DNA of 64,000 nt, from positions 62,001 through 126,000 of the forward strand of contig DATKBT010000030.1 of the NCBI GenBank assembly GCA_035546295.1. Direction: 5' to 3'. Position 1 is the first letter of the stretch, and every line of letters begins with the position of its first letter. Origin of the DNA: DATKBT01 sp035546295 (GTDB lineage Bacteria; Acidobacteriota; Thermoanaerobaculia; Multivoradales; Multivoraceae). Below are positions 1 through 6,544 of this stretch, piece after piece. The position numbers and the translations under genes are program-made. The notes beneath the pieces were generated by a model. The model was not told the origin of the DNA and ran no database searches. It saw nothing but the letters and a program-made list of their open reading frames with translations.

Positions 1-260
1 GGCTCGGCCTGGTGAACCGGGTCGTCGACGCCGACAGCTTCGCGGACGAGGCGCACGCGCTCGCCCAGCGACTCGCCACCGGGCCGACGGTGAGCTATCG
101 CTGGATGAAGGAGAACGTGAACCTCGCGGTGACCTCCGACTTCCGCTCGCTGCTCGACCGGGAGGCGATCACCCATCTCCGCTGCGGCGAGACCGAGGAC
201 CACCGCGAGGGGGTCGCCGCGTTCATGGAGAAGCGGGCGCCGCGATTCCAGGGCAGGTGA
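1..260 (+). CDS. enoyl-CoA hydratase/isomerase family protein, C-terminal part
   Basis: The reading frame is open from the window edge and starts upstream, so only about 85 residues are visible. It opens with LGLVNRVV, the conserved crotonase-fold segment after the active site, followed by an ALAQRLATGPT stretch and the C-terminal helical region. Crotonase-fold enzymes hydrate enoyl-CoA esters in fatty-acid or amino-acid breakdown; the substrate cannot be told from this fragment. The stop codon lies about 60 bases before the sigma-factor gene, on the same strand. Family assignment is good, the specific reaction is not determined. Confidence 0.82.
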   Translation, partial: LGLVNRVVDADSFADEAHALAQRLATGPTVSYRWMKENVNLAVTSDFRSLLDREAITHLRCGETEDHREGVAAFMEKRAPRFQGR

Positions 261-321
261 TGGGAACCCGGCCGGGCTTCCTTCGTTGTAGTCCAGCAGG
301 AACGTGGAGAGGCCCCCGGAG

Positions 322-996
322 ATGACCCCGAGCCCGATCGCCGGCAGCCAGAGCGGCGCCGGCCTGCCCGCGCTGCCGGCGACGCTGCCCGAGCTGCGTC
401 ACGTGCGCACGCTGGGCGCGACGCCGGAACGCGAGCGCCAGGCGCGCCGAGACGCCCGCCTGATGGCCGAAGTCAAGCAGGGGGATGCGCACGCGTTCGA
501 GCAGATCGTCGACGGCCACAAGGACTCGCTCGTCAACTACCTCAGTCGCCTGACCCGCTGCCGGGACCGGGCCGAGGAGTACGCGCAGGAGGCCTTCGTG
601 CGTCTCTACCAGAACGCGGACCGCTACGACGAGCGGGGGCTCCTCGCCGCCTACCTGTTCCGCGTCGCGACCAATCTGGTGCGCACCGACGAGCGCCGGC
701 GGAAGCGCTGGCGCCTGCTGGTCCCGTTCATCGAGCGAGATGATCGCTCCCGGGAGCCCTCCCCCCAGCGCGAGGTGCTCCACGAGGAAGCGTCCAACGT
801 CGTGGCCGAGGCGATCGCCCAGCTCCCCCTCCATTTTCGCGCGCCCCTCGTGATGCGCGAGATCGAGGGATGGTCCTATCAGGAGATCGCGGAGGCCCTC
901 GGCTGCCGGATCGGCACCGTGAAGTCCCGCATCAACCGCGCCAAGGCGCAGCTGCGCGAGCGTCTCGAGCGCTACTGGCAGGGGGAGGGGCGATGA
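322..996 (+). CDS. ECF-type RNA polymerase sigma factor
   Basis: A sigma-70 family factor of about 224 residues. A region 2 segment lies around residues 55-115, with DAHAFEQIVDGHKDSLVNY and the RAEEYAQEAFVRLY core. Region 4 lies around 160-215, with LPLHFRAPLVMREIEGWSYQ and a helix-turn-helix (IAEALGCRIGTVKSRINRAK) that would contact the -35 element. I chose ATG 322 because a GGAGAGG Shine-Dalgarno-like run sits about 10 bases upstream; GTG 304 is the alternative. Its stop overlaps the start of the next gene by ATGA (993-996), so the two are probably translationally coupled. The regulon is unknown; an envelope role is inferred from the membrane and PDZ proteins that follow. Confidence 0.9.
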   Translation: MTPSPIAGSQSGAGLPALPATLPELRHVRTLGATPERERQARRDARLMAEVKQGDAHAFEQIVDGHKDSLVNYLSRLTRCRDRAEEYAQEAFVRLYQNADRYDERGLLAAYLFRVATNLVRTDERRRKRWRLLVPFIERDDRSREPSPQREVLHEEASNVVAEAIAQLPLHFRAPLVMREIEGWSYQEIAEALGCRIGTVKSRINRAKAQLRERLERYWQGEGR

Positions 997-1550
997 GCGT
1001 CGGGCGCCGGCCGCCGCAGGAGAGCGCGTCGGGAGGCCGCGAGCGGCGAAGCCTCGAGCAGATCCTCGGGGCGATGGATCGCCAGGTCGCCAGCCCCGCC
1101 TTCACCGCTCGCGCCGTCACGGCGTCGATTCGGCCGCCGCGGCGGCGGCCGCTCGTGATCGCGCTGCGCCGGTGGCGGATGCGCCTGCTCGTCACCGGCG
1201 CTCTGGCGGCGGCCGGCCTCGCCGGCTTCTGGATCGCGCCGCACCTCGATCCCTCGGGCCGCGGAGGCTTGGAGCACTCCGCTGGCGACGTCCGCAGCTC
1301 GGCGCTGGAGCCGGAGCGCGAACAGCACCCGGAGGCCGAAGCGCTGCGCGCACAGCTTCGCGACCTCGAGCGGGAGCTGCTCGAGCTCGAGCGTCTGGCG
1401 GCCGAGCGTGAGCCGCTGATCGCGATCGAGGGCGGTCACGCCGACTACCTGATCGACCTCCGCGACTTCCTGCCGACGACCAGGAGCCAGGGCGCGGTTC
1501 CCGCGCGATACCGGCCGGCCGGCCGCGGCGGCGCGCCCCACGGCCGATGA
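993..1550 (+). CDS. single-pass membrane protein, possible anti-sigma factor
   Basis: This 185-residue protein has a basic N-terminal part, one transmembrane segment at about residues 64-82 (LLVTGALAAAGLAGFWIA), and then an acidic, heptad-like coiled coil at about 112-140 (ALRAQLRDLERELLELERLA). It has no recognisable zinc anti-sigma motif. The ATGA overlaps with the ECF sigma gene before it and with the PDZ gene frame after it place it in a tight three-gene operon. A membrane protein straight after an ECF sigma factor is usually its regulator, so anti-sigma is a reasonable inference, but nothing in the sequence proves it. Confidence 0.7.
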   Translation: MSVGRRPPQESASGGRERRSLEQILGAMDRQVASPAFTARAVTASIRPPRRRPLVIALRRWRMRLLVTGALAAAGLAGFWIAPHLDPSGRGGLEHSAGDVRSSALEPEREQHPEAEALRAQLRDLERELLELERLAAEREPLIAIEGGHADYLIDLRDFLPTTRSQGAVPARYRPAGRGGAPHGR

Positions 1551-1565
1551 GTCGAGCGCCTATGA

Positions 1566-1625
1566 ATCGAGAGTCAGCGCATCGAGAGTCAACGCATCGA
1601 GAGTCAGCGAATCGAGAGTCGAGTC
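1566..1625 (+). repeat. 15-bp tandem repeat, 4 units, at the 5' end of the PDZ gene
   Basis: Four consecutive 15-mers of the form atcgagagtcagcgc occupy 1566-1580, 1581-1595, 1596-1610 and 1611-1625, the last one diverged. The unit keeps the reading frame and would encode HRES/NRES-type repeats if translation starts at ATG 1547. Each unit contains GAGTC, a GANTC-type site. Confidence 0.9.
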
Positions 1626-1633
1626 GCGAGCCG

Positions 1634-2434
1634 ATGAGAGCCCTGGCGCTGCTGCTGACGATCGGATGGCTGCTCGCGGGCACCTTCGCGAAGGGTCAGG
1701 AGGACCGAGGAGACCGTGCGCGCTCGAGTGCGCGTGCCGTGGTGATCGGAGAGGATGGCAGGCTGGTCGAGTTGCGCGGCGAAGACGGCTCCGCACTCCG
1801 GCTGGTTCCGTCCGGCGAGCGGGACGCCCCCGGCGCGGTGGTCGTGCTCGAGCGCCTCGGGCTGGGCCGGGGCTTTCTCGGTGTCCAGCTCATCGGCCTC
1901 ACCGAGCAGCTCCGGGTGCGGTTCGAGGCGCCGCCGGGGGAGGGCGCGCTGGTCTCCGAGGTCGTCGCCGGGAGTCCGGCGGAGCGCGCGGGGGTGCGCG
2001 CCGGGGACGTGATCACGGCGGTCGGATCGGAGAGGGTGCGACGGACCGGGGACGTCAGTCGTCTGGTCGCCGGACGGGAAGGAGAGCTGGTCGAGCTCGA
2101 GGTCCTGCGCGCCGGCGCGCCGATCAGGTTGACGGCGATGATCGCCGAGCGCGAGCGGCCGCTGGTGAGGGTAGGCCGCGACGGCGACAGCGTCGTCCTG
2201 CACTGGATCGCGGGAGAGGGCTCTTCAGGTCTCGACGCCGCGGGAGGCCACTTCTTCCTCGACGACGCGCTCGAGGGGCTCGATCTCTACTTCGTGAGCG
2301 ACGAGTGGCGCGATCGGGCGGAGGGCCCCGGGGAAGACCTCGACGCCGCCGCTCTCGAACGGCGCATCGACTCGATCAAGCGCCAGCTCGACGATCTGCG
2401 CCGCCGGCTCGAGCGCATCGAGCCCGAGGGGTAG
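1634..2434 (+). CDS. secreted PDZ-domain protein
   Basis: From ATG 1634 the protein begins with a clean signal peptide (MRALALLLTIGWLLAGTFA). A PDZ domain follows at about residues 80-165: a GFLGVQL carboxylate-binding loop, then SPAERAGVRAGDVITAVG. The C-terminus is a coiled coil (IDSIKRQLDDLRRRLERIE). There is no protease domain, so it likely acts as a periplasmic sensor or scaffold. An in-frame ATG at 1547 overlaps the previous stop (ATGA) and would add 29 residues made of tandem HRES-like repeats before the signal peptide. I prefer 1634 because a signal peptide should be N-terminal; 1547 remains possible and fits operon coupling. It forms a unit with the sigma factor and membrane protein. 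Confidence 0.82.
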   Translation: MRALALLLTIGWLLAGTFAKGQEDRGDRARSSARAVVIGEDGRLVELRGEDGSALRLVPSGERDAPGAVVVLERLGLGRGFLGVQLIGLTEQLRVRFEAPPGEGALVSEVVAGSPAERAGVRAGDVITAVGSERVRRTGDVSRLVAGREGELVELEVLRAGAPIRLTAMIAERERPLVRVGRDGDSVVLHWIAGEGSSGLDAAGGHFFLDDALEGLDLYFVSDEWRDRAEGPGEDLDAAALERRIDSIKRQLDDLRRRLERIEPEG

Positions 2435-2439
2435 GACCT

Positions 2440-2459
2440 GCCCGGGCCTCGGTCCGGGC
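2440..2459 (+). terminator. hairpin after the sigma/PDZ operon
   Basis: GCCCGG at 2440-2445 pairs with CCGGGC at 2454-2459 across an 8-base loop, six bases after the PDZ gene's stop codon. There is no T-run after it, so termination is only suggested by position and stem strength. Confidence 0.35.
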
Positions 2460-2534
2460 TCCCGCCGGAGTCGGCCGCCTCGCGGCCGCGGCCGCCGGGC
2501 GCTCCCGCTGATAGGGTTCGGCGAGCTCACGGGC

Positions 2535-3248
2535 ATGGCATCGAACGCGCGTCAAGGGCCGCTCCGTCTCTTCGTCGTCCGTCACGGGCAGGTGGCCGCG
2601 AACCGTGAGTATCGCTACGTCGGCGATCGCGACGACCCGCTCACCGATCTGGGGCGTCGTCAAGCCGCCGCGATCGCCGAGGCGCTCGGCTCCCTGCGCG
2701 TGGACGGGCGCCCGCTGCCCGTCGCTGGCCTGATCTCGAGCCCGCGCCAGCGTGCGCGCGACACCGCCCTGGCGATCGCGGACGCGCTCGGCCGCGAGCT
2801 CGAGATCGACCAGCGCCTCGCCGAGCAGTCGTACGGCGGGTGGGAGGGGCTGACTCGCGACGAGGTGCGCGCGCTCTCGGAGGAGGACGCGGTCCACCTC
2901 GAGCGGATCGATGCCGATCCGACCCTGTCGCCCCCGGGAGGCGAGTCGCTGAGCACGGCACAGCGTCGCGTCGTCTCGCTGGTCGACGAGCTCGCAGGCG
3001 GCGCGACGGAGGGCGCAGTCGTCCTGGTCAGCCACGTCGGACCCATCAAGACGCTGATCGCGGCCGCCCTCGACCTGCCGCTGGTCAACCTCCGGCGGCT
3101 GTTCCTCGACCTGGCGACGCTCACCGTCATCGACTGGTCGCAGCCCCCCGTGCTGCGGCTGTTCAACCATCACGCCCATCTCGGCTTCGATCGGGCCCGA
3201 TGGTTGGAGAGCTCGCGCTCCGAGTCGCTGGCTCCGCCTCCGCGCTGA
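2535..3248 (+). CDS. histidine phosphatase family protein (phosphoglycerate mutase-like)
   Basis: A 237-residue member of the branch-1 histidine phosphatases. The RHG motif at residues 16-18 (FVVRHGQV) carries the phosphorylated His17. ISSPRQRARDTA supplies the second arginine, EQSYGGWEGL the acid, and LVSHVGPIK the second catalytic His. Relatives include cobalamin phosphatase CobC, acid phosphatases and sugar-phosphate phosphatases. No cobalamin genes are nearby, so the substrate is unknown. It is followed directly by a large hairpin and the first copy of the structured repeat. A second phosphatase of this superfamily, fused to an acetyltransferase, is at 39044-40291. Confidence 0.88.
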   Translation: MASNARQGPLRLFVVRHGQVAANREYRYVGDRDDPLTDLGRRQAAAIAEALGSLRVDGRPLPVAGLISSPRQRARDTALAIADALGRELEIDQRLAEQSYGGWEGLTRDEVRALSEEDAVHLERIDADPTLSPPGGESLSTAQRRVVSLVDELAGGATEGAVVLVSHVGPIKTLIAAALDLPLVNLRRLFLDLATLTVIDWSQPPVLRLFNHHAHLGFDRARWLESSRSESLAPPPR

Positions 3249-3250
3249 CG

Positions 3251-3307
3251 CCTAGCCTCCGATCTGCTTGGGCGCGCTGCGCGCGCTGTAGCAGATCTCC
3301 GGCTAGG
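3251..3307 (+). terminator. long hairpin joined to the structured repeat
   Basis: CCTAGCC (3251-3257) pairs with GGCTAGG (3301-3307), and GATCTGCT (3261-3268) pairs with AGCAGATC (3290-3297). A symmetric TCC/TCC internal loop separates the two stems, and a GC-rich apical part of about 21 bases closes them. It starts two bases after the phosphatase gene ends and shares its last bases with repeat copy 1. It could end transcription of the phosphatase gene or be an extra module of the repeat; copies 2 and 3 lack it. Confidence 0.5.
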
Positions 3308-3572
3308 TCGACTAGGCCAGCGGGAAGTTCTTGCCTGCCTTGCGGCAGGCGGCGGTCGTTGGCCTCGCGCAAGCGCGAGACCAAGGCTCACAAGACGGTC
3401 AAAGTTCGATCAAGCCGCTGCGCTCGCCCAGAGAAACGGCTGTGGCCTGGTCGACCCAACCGCGCCCGCTTGCGGGCTTGCGGCGCACGAGTGATCGGCT
3501 AGCGGGCTCGTGGTATGACCGCCGCGACCTCGCTGCTCGTTGGGGAGTGGTGAACACCACGAGCCCGCTAGC
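3303..3572. repeat. structured intergenic repeat, copy 1 (long form)
   Basis: First of three copies. It opens with CTAGGTCGACTAGGCCAGCG and ends with ACCACGAGCCCGCTAGC. Helix P1 pairs 3306-3319 with 3443-3456 (14 bp, one G-T wobble). A TT-loop hairpin lies at 3464-3477 (GCCCGC/GCGGGC). A perfect 17-bp terminal stem pairs 3498-3514 with 3556-3572. Compared with copy 2 it has about 60 extra bases (3328-3388) holding two more hairpins, around 3335-3350 and 3359-3384. It lies between the phosphatase and glycyl-tRNA synthetase genes. No open reading frame in it looks real. Orientation is arbitrary. Confidence 0.85.
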
Positions 3573-3804
3573 GATTTCTCGCGGCTTCAAGCGCCTCCGG
3601 CGCGTCGCCGCGGACAGCCGGAGAACCGAGCGACTGTTGCACCGCCCACTGCCAGTTCCTCGGACAGCATCCTAGGGCGCGAAGAGTGGCGAGAGCACGA
3701 CTCGCGCCGCGAGCGGCTGCGTGTCGATCCCGAGCTTCTCCGGCCGTCGGGTAGAGTTCGCGACTCTTCCTGGAGGCGCGGCGGGCAACGACGGAGATGA
3801 GACG
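3573..3804 (+). other. spacer upstream of glycyl-tRNA synthetase
   Basis: This 230-base spacer holds no gene I can support. A TAGAGT at 3752-3757 could be a -10 element, but no good -35 is visible. An ACGGAGATGAGACG stretch just before ATG 3805 provides a weak ribosome binding site. No T-box-like leader was recognised. Confidence 0.4.
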
Positions 3805-5325
3805 ATGAGCAGACCGACCGGCTCCGAGCTGATGGAGAGGATCGTCGCGCTGGCGAAGCGGCGCGGCTTCGTCTTCCCGGCGTCCGAGATCTACGGCGGC
3901 GTCAACGGCTTCTGGGACTACGGCCCGCTGGGCGTCCAGCTCAAGAACAACCTCCGTGACGCCTGGTGGCACGACACCGTGCTCTGTCCTCCGATCGGGC
4001 CCGACGGCCATCCGGTCGACGTCGTCGGCCTGGACTCGGCGATCATCCAGAACCCGCGGGTGTGGGAGGCGAGCGGACACGTCGCCGGGTTCTCGGACCC
4101 GATGGTCGACTGCCGGGAGACCAAGGCCCGCTATCGCGCCGATCACCTCCAGGTGCTCCTCTTCGATGGCGCCGGGGAGGGGGAGCAGGCGCTGCTCGTC
4201 TTCGTCGAAGGCGAGCCCGAGCCGGCGCTCAAGCGGGCGCAGAAGGTGCTGAGGCGCAAGGTCGACCTCGACGAGGCCCAGCGGATGCCGTTCTCGTCGT
4301 TGAGCGCAGACCAGCGGGAGCGGGTGTGGGCGCCCGGCGCCTCGGAGCCGGGAACGCTGACCGCCCCGCGTGAGTTCAACCTCATGTTCCGGACCAGGAT
4401 CGGCGCCACCAGCGGCGACGACAACGTCGCCTACCTCCGGCCCGAGACCGCCCAGGGAATCTTCCTCAACTACAAGAACGTCGTCGACACGACGAGGGTG
4501 AAGATCCCCTTCGGCATCGCCCAGGTCGGCAAGGCCTTCCGCAACGAGGTCACGCCGCGCAACTTCATCTTCCGCAGCCGCGAGTTCGAGCAGATGGAGA
4601 TGGAGTGGTTCTGCGAGCCCGAAGAGGCGCCGAGGTGGTTCGAGTTCTGGGTGAACGAGCGGCTGGAGTGGTGGAAGTCGGTGGGAGTCTCCGAGGCCAA
4701 TCTCCGGCTGCGCAAGCACGAGGCGGACGAGCTGGCCCACTACGCCAAGAGCGGTGAGGGGACCTACGACGTCGAGTACCGCTACCCGTTCACGGAACCC
4801 GGGTTCGGCGAGCTCGAGGGAATCGCACACCGGGGCTGCTTCGACCTCGAGCAGCATCAGGAGTGGAGCAAGACGAAGCTCGAGGCCTTCGATCCTCAGA
4901 CCCAGAGGCGGTTCCTGCCCCACGTGATCGAGCCGGCGAGCGGGCTGACCCGCGGGGTCCTGGTGCTGCTCTGCGAGGCGTACGACGTCGATCCCGAGCG
5001 ACCTTCTCCCGAGATCATGCGCTTTCCCCCGCGTCTGGCGCCGATCAAGGCCGGGATCTTTCCACTGGTCGCCAAGGCCGGAATGCCCGAGATCGCCGAG
5101 AAGCTCTACTTGGACCTGAGGGCGCGCTTCCCTGCTCAGTTCGACGTCAAGCAGTCGATCGGCAAGCGCTACGCGCGCATGGACGAGGCCGGGACACCCT
5201 ACTGCTTCACCATCGACGGCCAGTCGGTCGAGGACCAGACCGTCACGGTTCGCGATCGGGACACGGGGAGCCAGGAGCGGATCGCGCTCGACGCAGTGGC
5301 GGGCTTCCTGAGCGAGCGCGTGTGA
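3805..5325 (+). CDS. glyQS: glycine--tRNA ligase, single-chain dimeric type
   Basis: A 506-residue class IIa synthetase that charges tRNA-Gly with glycine, of the alpha2 type rather than the two-subunit glyQ/glyS type. Visible family features are ASEIYGGVNGFWDYGPLG near the N-terminus (motif 1 area), the long RNEVTPRNFIFRSREFEQME motif 2, AYLRPETAQGIFLNYKN, and a motif 3 region EPASGLTRGVLVLLCEAY. An anticodon-binding domain fills the last 100 residues. ATG 3805 gives the usual N-terminus (MSRPTGSELMERIVALAKRR); an upstream in-frame ATG at 3721 would add 28 residues with no family similarity. The gene stands alone, with structured spacers on both sides. Confidence 0.95.
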   Translation: MSRPTGSELMERIVALAKRRGFVFPASEIYGGVNGFWDYGPLGVQLKNNLRDAWWHDTVLCPPIGPDGHPVDVVGLDSAIIQNPRVWEASGHVAGFSDPMVDCRETKARYRADHLQVLLFDGAGEGEQALLVFVEGEPEPALKRAQKVLRRKVDLDEAQRMPFSSLSADQRERVWAPGASEPGTLTAPREFNLMFRTRIGATSGDDNVAYLRPETAQGIFLNYKNVVDTTRVKIPFGIAQVGKAFRNEVTPRNFIFRSREFEQMEMEWFCEPEEAPRWFEFWVNERLEWWKSVGVSEANLRLRKHEADELAHYAKSGEGTYDVEYRYPFTEPGFGELEGIAHRGCFDLEQHQEWSKTKLEAFDPQTQRRFLPHVIEPASGLTRGVLVLLCEAYDVDPERPSPEIMRFPPRLAPIKAGIFPLVAKAGMPEIAEKLYLDLRARFPAQFDVKQSIGKRYARMDEAGTPYCFTIDGQSVEDQTVTVRDRDTGSQERIALDAVAGFLSERV

Positions 5326-5399
5326 GGCCGATCGCCGGCGTCCGGCAGCGGAGAGGTGAGCGTCCCACCTCGCGGGCGTCGGGACGGCCGACGGCATGC

Positions 5400-5456
5400 G
5401 GGGCGCTCAGCGCCAGTCGGGGCGCTCAGCGCCAGGCGGGGCGCCCAGCGCCATGC
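5400..5456. repeat. 19-bp tandem repeat, 3 units
   Basis: Three head-to-tail 19-mers at 5400-5418, 5419-5437 and 5438-5456 follow the pattern ggggcgctcagcgccagtc with one to three changes each. Each unit contains the small palindrome GGCGCTCAGCGCC, so the array can also form hairpins. Confidence 0.88.
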
Positions 5457-5615
5457 GGCCAGGGCCCCAGGGGAGGAACAGGAAGTCGGGCACGAGAAGC
5501 CAGAAACACGAAGGGCGCCTGCCGGATCGGCACGCGCCCTGGTGTCACTTCGACGCGCCGAAATGGCGCAAAGCCGATTGGCTCCGGCTGAGAAGTGTTC
5601 AGCCGAGTGGGATAT

Positions 5616-5776
5616 GGAGAGAGGAGGCTTCAGATCTTGGAGGGGCGTTCGAGTGATTGACCCCTGTCGGCCGCACCCGGACGGGGGGCACAAGGGGGTG
5701 GGGTAGGCAATCGCTGGAGGGATTGTCGAGGTGGGATTCGTATCGGTGAGGAAGCCTCCTCCTTGAGGTTCTCTCC
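5616..5776. repeat. long interrupted inverted repeat
   Basis: GAGGAGGCTTC at 5621-5631 is the exact complement of GAAGCCTCCTC at 5751-5761, and the outer GGAGAG (5616-5621) matches CTCTCC (5771-5776) beyond a 9-base bulge. The enclosed 119 bases include a smaller CAATC/GATTG hairpin near 5708-5725. It ends 27 bases before the alkyltransferase-like gene and could be its 5' leader structure or the remains of a mobile element. Confidence 0.55.
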
Positions 5777-5803
5777 AATCTAACGTCAGCGAAAGCAATC
5801 AGC

Positions 5804-6223
5804 ATGCCAGACTCGAGGTTCCGCTCGCCCGCCCCGGGTGCCCGCCGTCCACCCGGCCGCGCCGGCAGCGCCGAGAGCCCCCGCGCCCCCAGTTCCCTCT
5901 ATCGGGCGATCTATCGCGTCGTCGCCCGGATCCCGGCGGGGCGGGTGAGCACCTACGGCGAGGTGGCTCGGCTCGCCGGCTTTGCGGGGGCCGCCCGCCA
6001 GGTGGGCTATGCGCTCCACGCCCTTCCAACCGACGCAGGGATTCCCTGGCACCGCGTGATCAACGCGCGCGGTGAGGTGAGTGCGCGCTCCGAAGAGGGT
6101 CCCGAGCATCTCCAGCGGGCTCTCCTGGAGGAGGAAGGGATCGAGTTCGACCTCCGCGGTCGCTGCGACCTCTCGCGATGGCTCTGGAAGCCGCGAGCCC
6201 GAGGCCGAGATTCCTCCCGCTGA
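5804..6223 (+). CDS. alkyltransferase-like (ATL) DNA repair protein
   Basis: A 139-residue protein with the DNA-binding fold of O6-alkylguanine alkyltransferases. The core runs from SSLYRAIYRVVARIPAGRVSTYGEVARLAG to IPWHRVINARGEVS. In the true transferase the motif is PCHR with the alkyl-accepting cysteine; here Trp82 replaces it, the signature of ATL proteins. ATL proteins bind alkylated guanine, flip it out and pass the lesion to nucleotide excision repair without repairing it directly. The N-terminal 30 residues are basic and proline-rich. It is a single gene, with no second alkyltransferase in this window. Confidence 0.9.
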   Translation: MPDSRFRSPAPGARRPPGRAGSAESPRAPSSLYRAIYRVVARIPAGRVSTYGEVARLAGFAGAARQVGYALHALPTDAGIPWHRVINARGEVSARSEEGPEHLQRALLEEEGIEFDLRGRCDLSRWLWKPRARGRDSSR

Positions 6224-6544
6224 GCGGCTGCCGTCGGCGGTTGGGAGTCGGCCATCCCGGCGGGAAATCGCCCACCGCCGCCGGCAGGGGGGTCCGCCAT
6301 CGCCGGCAGGGGTCCGCCGGCCGGCCGACGATCGTGTCGGATTCCGAAACCCGAGACAGCGCCCCAACGTTAGGGCTCTCGACGAGGGCTTCGGCTCGAC
6401 GACGGCCGTTCGCGCCGCAGCCCGCCCGCGCGGCCCACGCTTCCGCGCTATACTTGGTTCTTGGTCCGCGAGAACGTAGACTGTTCGGACACTCCGCGGT
6501 ACGGGGTGGAGGCGTCGTTGGACTTGGTGTGAGGAGATCTCGGC
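6224..6544 (+). other. spacer upstream of HMG-CoA synthase
   Basis: A 320-base spacer with no supported gene. It contains an imperfect direct repeat, CGCCGGCAGGGG-(GG)-TCCGCC, at 6279-6298 and 6301-6318. TATACT at 6449-6454 is a candidate -10 hexamer for the downstream gene, but the expected -35 position is only GC-rich sequence. GAGGAGATCTCGGC just before 6545 holds a GAGGAG ribosome binding site. Confidence 0.45.

Larger units (their letters stand above)
5326..5803. other. 478-base spacer with tandem and inverted repeats
   Basis: No gene is supported here. The first half holds the 19-bp tandem array at 5400-5456. The second half is dominated by a long inverted repeat between 5616-5631 and 5751-5776. 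Nothing else was recognised, and no known riboswitch consensus was found. Confidence 0.6.

Noticed and set aside
3397..3414. T-loop-like GTTCGATC in the structured repeat, as a tRNA
   Set aside because: No acceptor, D or anticodon arm pairs around it, and the flanks belong to other helices of the repeat.
3573..3804. T-box leader before the glycyl-tRNA synthetase
   Set aside because: No T-box consensus or specifier arrangement was found, and T-boxes are mainly a Firmicutes/Actinobacteria feature.
3568..5397. Long antisense open frame over the glycyl-tRNA synthetase gene
   Set aside because: It is a mirror of the real gene caused by high GC at third positions; its predicted protein has no family features.
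5400..5456. Short tandem arrays as a CRISPR
   Set aside because: Units are adjacent with no unique spacers and are only 12-19 bp; no cas gene is present.
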